Shown: positions 8,401 to 13,511 of the stretch, one piece after another
How positions within the stretch are numbered: the first letter of the stretch is position 1
How the letters are laid out: each line of letters begins with the position of its first letter
Assembly (NCBI GenBank): GCA_049889395.1
Contig: JBMHDM010000040.1
Coordinates: forward strand, 1 to 13,511
Direction: 5' to 3'
Origin: UBA3537 sp049889395
Lineage (GTDB): Bacteria > Bacteroidota > Bacteroidia > Flavobacteriales > Flavobacteriaceae
DNA length: 13,511 bases
Program-made: the position numbers and the translations under genes
The notes under the pieces: model-generated
The model's database searches: none
What the model saw: the letters and a program-made list of their open reading frames with translations, nothing else
Told to the model about the DNA's origin: nothing

Positions 8401-8783
8401 TCTACACTGAACTGAACGACATCAAAACGCAGGAGGAACTTCAACAATTTGAATCCAATATTACGGATCGATTTGGACCGCCGCCAACCCCTGTAATTGA
8501 TCTTTTGAATAGTGTTAGAATCAAGTGGGTTGGAACGCAGCTGGGGTTGGAAAAAATTATCATGAAAAATCAAAAATTTGTGGGCTACTTTATTTCTGAT
8601 CAAAATAGCTCATTTTTTGAAAGTCCTCAATTCTCAAAATTACTACAATACGTACAGCAAAATCCAAAAATTGCTGCCATGAAAGAGAAGAAAACTCGAT
8701 CTGGGTTGCGTCTTCTCCTTACGTTTAACAACATCAAATCCTTAGAAAATACCTTGAATTTATTGAAAGACACATTAGCTTAA
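5442..8783 (+). CDS. mfd: Transcription-repair coupling factor Mfd
   Basis: An 1113-residue protein of the usual Mfd length. Mfd pushes RNA polymerase stalled at DNA lesions off the template by ATP-driven translocation and recruits UvrA, speeding repair of the transcribed strand. The domains appear in order: an N-terminal UvrB-like module (residues 1 to about 330); a CarD-like RNA polymerase interaction domain (about 435-500, with VGDYVTHIDHGIGKF); the RecG-like translocase with Walker A GDVGFGKT (584-591), Walker B DEEQ (685-688), TATPIPRTL, and motif VI GRVGR (857-861); and the C-terminal TRCF domain (about 960-1090). No frameshift or missing motif was seen. TTG is taken as the start because TGA lies two codons upstream in frame and there is no Met for a very long way inside the conserved N-terminus. 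It is divergent from the terB-like gene, and a broken thioredoxin-family gene follows within about 30 bases. Confidence 0.98.
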   Translation: MGQTIFSEHFRQSLILQKLRESISNSQQNIQLNGAVGSAISFAVSELFRSVDKPFLFLFESKESAAFHLNDLELLLPKGSVLFYPASYRRPYQIEDTDNANVLLRTEVLNRINSQKKPAIIITYHEALFEKVWSKKELTNNTLKVKITDQISVDFLNAVLFDYNFKRVDFVTEPGEFSIRGGIVDVFSFAYDTPFRLEFFGDEVESIRTFDIESQLSLKTHQSIQIVPNIEHKHNSEKRVGFLEYISPQTVICATGLPQLFQTTDRLFEKARAIHAKQSGEVQQISPENLFCTASNFKQQLTKFSIIEFGSQTFFDIDKAHAIAYDTTPQPAFNKQFNLLIEDLNQLHIDGYQTFICCSNTQQAQRFQDIFEDQDQTVHYKTVILPLYQGFIDHDNKLAYYTDHQIFERYHKFHLKNGYAKKQALTLKELNSLEVGDYVTHIDHGIGKFGGLKKIEVEGKLQEAIKLFYGERDILYLSIHALHKITKYNGKEGKPPKIYKLGSKAWKTLKQKTKSKVKEIAFNLIQLYAKRKLQKGFQYRPDSAMQLELESSFVYEDTPDQITATTDIKSDMESERPMDRLVCGDVGFGKTEVAIRAAFKAVDNGKQVAVLVPTTILAFQHAKTFKERLKDFPVTVDYLNRFKTAKQKKETLEQLASGSIDIIIGTHQLVNKSVHFKDLGLLIVDEEQKFGVAVKDKLKTLRENVDVLTLTATPIPRTLQFSLMAARDLSVISTPPPNRFPIESQVIRLNETIIRDAISYEIQRAGQVFFIHNRIENIKEVAGLIQRLVPDAKIAIGHGQLEGRKLEQLMLDFMAGDYDVLVSTTIVESGLDVPNANTIFINNANNFGLSDLHQMRGRVGRSNKKAFCYFITPDYHVMTDDARKRISALEQYTALGSGFNIAMKDLEIRGAGDLLGGEQSGFINDIGFETYQKILSEAIDELKANEFEGLFENETNRSYVRELTIDSDFSLLFPDDYVNSISERLRLYTELNDIKTQEELQQFESNITDRFGPPPTPVIDLLNSVRIKWVGTQLGLEKIIMKNQKFVGYFISDQNSSFFESPQFSKLLQYVQQNPKIAAMKEKKTRSGLRLLLTFNNIKSLENTLNLLKDTLA

Positions 8784-8811
8784 TTTTTGCTTAAATAATA
8801 TCAAAAGAATT

Positions 8812-9732
8812 GTGCAATACCCCCTAATCCTACTGCTAACCCTAATACCCAATGTCTTGCTTTCTCAATATAGCATTCAGGGGAATTTTACACCCAAAGA
8901 GTCATATGATATGGCCATGTTATACCAAGTGCATCCCGATTATCTTGACTACAAGACGCATGTAGAATTTGATGAGGATGGTCAATTTACAATCCCTTTA
9001 GATAGTACATTCACAACAGGAATATACAAACTAGTTTATGGTCTACCACAAGAGATTTATAACTTTGACATCATCTATAACGGGACAGAGAATATTCAAC
9101 TATCCTTTAATGCTGATACAGGACTGTCTTTTAAACAATCCCGAGAAAATAAACTACTGATAGATTATAGAAAGGCGATGTCTAAAATAGGGCAGGATAT
9201 CGGAAACGCTTACAGTAAACCTGTTGTTGATAGTTTGGACGTGATGCGAATATTTGAGGTGCAGCAACAACAACAATCCAAATTTGAAACCCAGTCTAAG
9301 GGTCTATTAGCATCGAATTTTATATACGCTAACGGACGTTACATTCCAAAACAGTTCGAGTCATTAAAGACATATATCAGTAACGTAAAATCTCAATACT
9401 TTGATGCCGTAGATTTTGAAAATGACATACTAAAATCCTCCAATTTTTTTATAGAACACGTTTCAAATTTCTTGTTTGGATTTAATGGATCAAAAGACCT
9501 AACAAATGAATTATTATCAAAGAATATTAAAGATTTAAATCAAGTTTTAACTCAGTCTGCCAAGGATCCCACAAGATATGCTATAATGTTATCGATGTTT
9601 GATCAACTTTTGGAAGCCAATTATGAGCCAGCGGCACTGTTTACGGCATCAAATATTTTAAAACCACTTGCACAAAAATTAAATGACAAAGTCACTCTAA
9701 ATGAAATCATAGATTTCGAACGTACCGCATAA
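8812..9732 (+). pseudogene. N-terminal part of a disrupted exported thioredoxin-like protein
   Basis: This open stretch (306 codons from a GTG) ends at an in-frame TAA (9730-9732), after which the same frame continues into a thioredoxin domain. Together the two parts look like one protein of about 442 residues of the Bacteroidota DUF4369/TlpA-like type. The N-terminus has a hydrophobic export signal (LILLLTLIPNVLLS), then a beta-rich domain (about residues 20-110) resembling DUF4369 and a helical linker region (about 110-305). The GTG start leaves the signal peptide without its usual basic residues. Twelve bases upstream, ATC AAA AGA ATT precedes GTG in frame. If that ATC were ATG, the protein would begin MKRIV, a normal signal peptide, so the original start may be lost. 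Sixteen bases separate that codon from the mfd stop, suggesting co-transcription with mfd. Confidence 0.8.
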
Positions 9733-9786
9733 GGAGCCAAAGCGCCAAATTTTGAAATTGAAGTAGCTGCAACCAACAGTTCGAGT

Positions 9787-10140
9787 ATGACATTACACGA
9801 TTTAAAAGATGCGAAAACATATATATTAATTTTTTGGAGTAGTAGCTGCAGCCATTGCATGGATGATATGCCAATCATTCAAAATAAAGCGACTACGATT
9901 GATAAATCTGTTACTAAAATTATAGCTGTCAGCCTGGAAACTGATGTTTATAAATGGAATGACTTAAAATATACTTGGATCGCCCTCACACATGTTCTGG
10001 CGATGGGAAAATGGGAGCACCCTTTGGTGGAATTGTATAATATTTCAGCAACGCCTCATTTTTTGGTTTTAAATGCCGACAAAACAATTATAGCTAAACC
10101 GCAAAATATAGACGAATTATTGCCATTTCTTCAAAAGTGA
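9787..10140 (+). pseudogene. C-terminal thioredoxin domain of the disrupted gene
   Basis: This lies in the same frame as the preceding part, beginning 18 codons past the TAA. The intervening codons read GAKAPNFEIEVAATNSSS, the usual lead-in to a TlpA-like domain, so the domain itself spans about 9733-10140. The redox motif is CSHC within FWSSSCSHCMDDMP, a conserved WEHPLVELYNI stretch follows, and the cis-proline is in SATPHFLVL. These active-site parts are intact, which argues for a recent break. An ATG at 9787 could in principle start a 117-residue product, but it would lack the first strand and any export signal, so such a thiol oxidoreductase would be stranded in the cytoplasm. Family members normally act in the periplasm. 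The stop overlaps the end of the convergent yraN remnant by 10 bases. Confidence 0.8.
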
Positions 10141-10489
10141 TAAAAGGCGTTTGGAATATGATTGATGCTCAATTTATGCCCTTTTTTCAAAATGCTGATG
10201 ATGTCAAATCTAACATCAACATCCAATTTGTTTTGTTTAACATAATGGTTAATTGCTCAAACAATTCGTTGTTGCTGTTGGGGTTTGAGAAATGTTTCTG
10301 GAGCGCCAAAAAAATCGCTGGAACGGGTCTTGATTTCAATAGCCACCAAGGAGTTGTTCTTTATGGCAATAATATCCACCTCGGCTTTGAGGTATCGGTA
10401 ATTTCGCTCCAAAATATGATACCCATTTGTGGTCAAAAATTTTGCCGCCGCCCTTCACCTTGACGACCTAATTGGTAGTTGGTGCTCAT
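10131..10489 (-). pseudogene. yraN: YraN-family (UPF0102) endonuclease-like pseudogene
   Basis: Reading the minus strand from ATG at 10489 gives MSTNYQLGRQGE, the conserved YraN opening. The frame is then lost at about 10453-10452, and the family sequence resumes at 10451 as AAAKFLTTNGYHILERNYR. The rest follows: KAEVDIIAIKNNSLVAIEIKTR, which holds the E-x-D and E-x-K residues of the nuclease-like core, then FFGAPETFLKPQQQQRIV. There a TGA (10259-10257) interrupts before AINHYVKQNKLDVDVRFDII and the true stop at 10131. Restoring one base, as in GAA GAG GCG, and ignoring the TGA gives about 119 residues, the normal family size. YraN proteins resemble Holliday-junction resolvases but their role is not settled. 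The gene starts 15 bases after the LD-carboxypeptidase stop, so they likely formed an operon. The two lesions suggest real decay. Confidence 0.85.
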
Positions 10490-10504
10490 CAATTATTGGG
10501 GTAG

Positions 10505-11518
10505 TTAAAACGTGATTTTAGTTGAGGTTTTATTTACGTTAAGATTTATATTTCGGCCAAATATTAGGGCGCGATTTTCTGATTCATGCCCAGCTGGAAA
10601 ACCAAAAGCTATGGGGAAATTATAATCTTCCAGCACGTCCAAAATGAGTTGCGCTGTGCTACTACCCCATACTGTTGTATTGGCTTTAATTTGAGTCATA
10701 TCACCCACAATGATCCCTGCACAATCTTCAAAATATCCAGCACGCTTTAAACTTTGCAGCATGCGATCAATATGATATTTGTATTCGCCAATTTCTTCAA
10801 TGAACAAAATTTTATTTTGGGTGTCTAATTGTGTTTCACTCCCCAGTTGAGCAGCTAAAAGGGTCAAATTCCCCCCAACCAATATGCCTTTAGCCTGACC
10901 AAATTTATTGGCATCGTGTGCTATAATTTTATAGGAATGTAATTGGCCAAATAGACTCTTTTTCAAAGATTCTATTGAATGTTGAATGTCATTGTCATTC
11001 AATTCCATATTAACAGCCATCATGCCATGAATCGATTCAATTCCAAGTCCATTAATTTTATTATGCAGCGTTGTGATGTCAGAGTATCCAACAATCCACT
11101 TGGGCGATTCTTTAAACGATTCAAAATTAAGCTGGTCGATGATGCGCATACTCCCATATCCGCCTCTTGCACACCAAACTGCTTTTACTTTTGGATCATC
11201 GAGTGCCCACTGCAAATCTGATAATCTGTTTTCATCTGTACCAGCAAAATGATGGTTTTGAGCAAAAACATATTGACCCAAAACAGGAACCAATCCCCAT
11301 GATTTCAGTAATGTTTCTGCTGCCGAAATACCAGCATATCGATCTTTTAAAATTCCAGCAGGTGCCACAATAGCAACAGAATCCCCTTGTTTTAAATAGG
11401 GTGGTGCAATCCGACTTATTGGATTGTTAAGCGAGTGGGGTTGTGGCGTCATTGCAGCGGTTTTAGGTTGAGTGCAGCCCACCAAAAGTAAGACAACAAA
11501 CAAATATATGATTCGCAT
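10505..11518 (-). CDS. LD-carboxypeptidase (S66 family), predicted lipoprotein
   Basis: A 337-residue peptidase of the S66 family (LdcA type), which removes the terminal D-Ala from murein tetrapeptides by cutting the bond after meso-diaminopimelate. The fold markers and catalytic residues are visible: VAIVAPAG near residues 48-55, ARGGYGSMR (117-125), the nucleophile Ser146 in GYSDIT, the Glu pair 241-242 in FIEEIGE followed by YHIDRML, and His311 in FPAGHESEN. The N-terminus is a lipoprotein signal: a hydrophobic core, lipobox LVGC with Cys15, then a low-complexity linker. This predicts a membrane-anchored periplasmic enzyme, unlike the cytoplasmic E. coli LdcA used in recycling. ATG at 11518 is set by the signal peptide. 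The yraN remnant follows 15 bases downstream. It is divergent from metG across 92 bases. Confidence 0.93.
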   Translation of the reverse strand: MRIIYLFVVLLLVGCTQPKTAAMTPQPHSLNNPISRIAPPYLKQGDSVAIVAPAGILKDRYAGISAAETLLKSWGLVPVLGQYVFAQNHHFAGTDENRLSDLQWALDDPKVKAVWCARGGYGSMRIIDQLNFESFKESPKWIVGYSDITTLHNKINGLGIESIHGMMAVNMELNDNDIQHSIESLKKSLFGQLHSYKIIAHDANKFGQAKGILVGGNLTLLAAQLGSETQLDTQNKILFIEEIGEYKYHIDRMLQSLKRAGYFEDCAGIIVGDMTQIKANTTVWGSSTAQLILDVLEDYNFPIAFGFPAGHESENRALIFGRNINLNVNKTSTKITF

Positions 11519-11585
11519 TTAAAAGGGCTTTCTGTAAAGATATAAAATTCTTTCAGCATTGGTTTACTATGCTGCTTTATTTGTG

Positions 11586-11593
11586 TATTTTTG
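11586..11593 (+). promoter_or_regulatory. -7 promoter element of metG
   Basis: TATTTTTG matches TAnnTTTG. A TTG at 11559-11561 could serve as -33 but with a long spacer of 24 bases. The predicted transcription start is near 11599, leaving about 12 bases before the ATG. The short leader makes a T-box or other riboswitch control of metG unlikely. Confidence 0.55.
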
Positions 11594-11610
11594 TTGCTAC
11601 AATCTGAAAA

Positions 11611-13511
11611 ATGGCCAAACGATACACGCTTACAGCTGCCTTACCTTACACCAATGGACCCATCCATATTGGACACTTAGCGGGTGTCTATGTACCAGCC
11701 GACATTTATGCCCGATATTTAAGGCTAAAGGGGCATGATGTGGTTTTTATTTGTGGTAGTGATGAACATGGTGTCCCCATCACCATTAAAGCCAAAAACG
11801 AAGGGGTTAGCCCCCAAGATGTCGTCGATCAATATCACAATATTATCAAAAATTCGTTCAAAGAATTTGGAATTTCTTTTGACAATTATTCGCGGACTTC
11901 TGCGGCTATTCACCACGAAACAGCATCCGATTTTTTTAAAACCCTTGACGACAAAGACAAATTCATTGTCGAAACTACAGACCAACTCTATGATGCGCAG
12001 GCGCAACAATTTTTGGCCGATCGTTTTGTAATAGGCACTTGCCCAAAATGTGGTCATACCGAAAGCTATGGTGACCAATGTGAGGCCTGTGGGACCAGCC
12101 ATAATGCCACAGATTTAATTCAACCTAAATCTGCCATTACAGGAAATACTCCAGAACTCAAATCGACAAAACATTGGTACCTCCCTTTGGATCAATATCA
12201 AGATTTTCTCAAGAAATGGATTGGAGTAGATCATAAAAACGATTGGAAACCCAATGTATATGGACAGTGTATGTCCTGGATTAATGATGGCTTGAGACCC
12301 CGTGCGGTAACCCGCGATCTGGATTGGGGTATTCCAGTTCCAGCTAAAGATGCCGATGGCAAAGTGTTGTACGTCTGGTTTGATGCCCCAATTGGATATA
12401 TTTCTTCTACAAAAGAATGGGCCGAATCCAATGGCAAAGACTGGGAACCCTATTGGAAAGATAAAAACACCACTCTGCTGCATTTCATCGGAAAAGACAA
12501 CATCGTGTTTCATTGTATTATTTTTCCTGCGATGCTTAAAGCTGAAGGAAGCTATATTCTGCCTCAAAATGTTCCTGCCAATGAGTTCCTAAACCTCGAA
12601 GGACAAAAATTATCGACCTCTAAAAACTGGGCCGTATGGTTGCCAGAATACCTAAATGATTTCCCTGATCAACAGGATGTCTTGCGCTATGTCTTGACTG
12701 CCACAGCACCTGAAACCAAAGATAATGATTTTACTTGGAAAGATTTTCAGGCCCGAAACAATAATGAGTTGGTGGCCATCTATGGAAACTTTATTAATAG
12801 AGTGTTAGTTTTAACACAAAAATACTACGATGGTATTGTTCCTGAACCATCGTCGTTATCAATAACAGACCAGCAGGCCCTTGACGAACTCCAGCAAACC
12901 CCAAAAAAATTAGAAGATTCATTAGACAGATTCCGATTTAGAGAAGCCAGTCAAATTCTTATGAATTTGGCCCGTACTGGCAATAAATATTTAGCCGACG
13001 AAGAACCTTGGAAAGTTATTAAAACTGATCCAGTTAGAGTTCAAACAGTCATGAATACAGCCCTACAACTGGCTGCTGCATTGGCTGTTTTGTCAGAACC
13101 TTTTTTGCCTTTTACCGCAAAAAAACTCAAGCAAATGCTAAAGCTCTCCCCTCAAATAGGTTGGGACAATATTGGAGATGGTCAAATGCTTTTGCCCAAA
13201 AACCATACAATAGGACAAGCCGCTTTATTATTTACCAAGATTGACGATACAAAAATTGAAACCCAGCTTCAAAAATTGCAAGAGAGTAAGTCCATCAATG
13301 CCCAACAACATCAGATCGAACCTCAAAAACCAACCATAGATTTTGATGATTTCTCAAAAATGGATCTTCGTATCGGGACCATTATGTCTGCTGAAAAAAT
13401 GCCTAAGACAAAAAAGTTAATGCTACTTTCTGTTGATATCGGTTCTGAAACTCGAACTATTGTTTCGGGTATTGCAGAGTTTTACACTGCCGAACAGCTA
13501 AAGGGGCAAAA
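11611..13511 (+). CDS. metG: Methionyl-tRNA synthetase (3' end outside the window)
   Basis: It charges tRNA-Met with methionine in the cytoplasm. The frame stays open from ATG at 11611 to the window edge, about 633 codons, and is cut there. Class I signatures are present: HIGH at residues 19-22 (in PIHIGHLAG) and KLSTS at 333-337, the MetRS form of KMSKS. A zinc knuckle with Cys144, Cys147, Cys157 and Cys160 sits in the connective peptide, as in E. coli-type enzymes. The anticodon-binding helical domain follows (about 380-540), then a linker. From about residue 577 a C-terminal tRNA-binding OB-fold domain (FSKMDLRIGTI) begins, as in dimeric MetRS. The full protein should need roughly 50-60 more residues. 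A promoter lies immediately upstream. No disruption is seen, which shows that the neighbouring gene decay does not extend here. Confidence 0.98.
   Translation, partial: MAKRYTLTAALPYTNGPIHIGHLAGVYVPADIYARYLRLKGHDVVFICGSDEHGVPITIKAKNEGVSPQDVVDQYHNIIKNSFKEFGISFDNYSRTSAAIHHETASDFFKTLDDKDKFIVETTDQLYDAQAQQFLADRFVIGTCPKCGHTESYGDQCEACGTSHNATDLIQPKSAITGNTPELKSTKHWYLPLDQYQDFLKKWIGVDHKNDWKPNVYGQCMSWINDGLRPRAVTRDLDWGIPVPAKDADGKVLYVWFDAPIGYISSTKEWAESNGKDWEPYWKDKNTTLLHFIGKDNIVFHCIIFPAMLKAEGSYILPQNVPANEFLNLEGQKLSTSKNWAVWLPEYLNDFPDQQDVLRYVLTATAPETKDNDFTWKDFQARNNNELVAIYGNFINRVLVLTQKYYDGIVPEPSSLSITDQQALDELQQTPKKLEDSLDRFRFREASQILMNLARTGNKYLADEEPWKVIKTDPVRVQTVMNTALQLAAALAVLSEPFLPFTAKKLKQMLKLSPQIGWDNIGDGQMLLPKNHTIGQAALLFTKIDDTKIETQLQKLQESKSINAQQHQIEPQKPTIDFDDFSKMDLRIGTIMSAEKMPKTKKLMLLSVDIGSETRTIVSGIAEFYTAEQLKGQ

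Noticed and set aside
10137..10463. A 108-codon plus-strand open frame after the thioredoxin domain
   Set aside because: It is antisense to the yraN remnant, whose family motifs are obvious on the minus strand. The plus-strand translation has no recognisable pattern.
11725..12567. Minus-strand open frames of 125 and 150 codons
   Set aside because: They lie entirely inside metG, which reads intact on the plus strand with all synthetase motifs.
1..13511. CRISPR array, prophage, insertion sequence or defence system
   Set aside because: No regularly spaced repeats, transposase or phage-like proteins, or defence domains are seen on either strand. Gene content is housekeeping and envelope-related.

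Overview
The window looks like a chromosomal segment of a low-GC marine-type member of the Flavobacteriaceae (Bacteroidota). The evidence is AT-rich DNA, promoters with the Bacteroidota -7 box (TAnnTTTG) before the tRNA, mfd, terB-like and metG genes, little use of Shine-Dalgarno sites, and protein families typical of that group. Species cannot be named from the sequence alone.

Layout from left to right. (1) 15-252: a tRNA-Asp(GTC) with its promoter, then tandem hairpins ending in an intrinsic terminator. (2) 267-1724, minus: a photolyase/cryptochrome-family flavoprotein that appears to have lost most CPD-pocket residues and part of the Trp electron relay. (3) 1798-1831: a strong terminator, then on minus a secreted M1-family zinc metallopeptidase (1847-4123), a DUF456 membrane protein (4205-4702) and a TerB-like protein (4887-5309). 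(4) A divergent promoter region (5310-5441) leads into mfd (5442-8783, plus), the transcription-repair coupling factor, which starts at TTG. (5) 8812-10140, plus: an exported DUF4369/thioredoxin-like protein directly behind mfd. It is broken by an in-frame TAA and has probably also lost its ATG start. (6) 10131-10489, minus: a decayed yraN-family gene (one frameshift, one internal TGA), overlapping the tail of the thioredoxin gene and lying 15 bases behind an intact lipoprotein-type LD-carboxypeptidase (10505-11518, minus). (7) 11611 to the window end, plus: methionyl-tRNA synthetase metG, truncated by the window after about 633 codons.

Most genes are housekeeping or cell-envelope functions: translation (tRNA-Asp, metG), DNA damage handling (mfd, and possibly the photolyase homologue), murein recycling (LD-carboxypeptidase) and exported proteolysis or thiol chemistry. 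I see no defence system, prophage, insertion sequence or CRISPR array. The most interesting signals are the atypical photolyase active site and the cluster of lesions at 8800-10489, where two convergent, tail-overlapping genes are both broken while everything around them is intact. That points to local gene decay, or to assembly errors that need excluding. Three start codons in the window are non-ATG (TTG, TTG, GTG).
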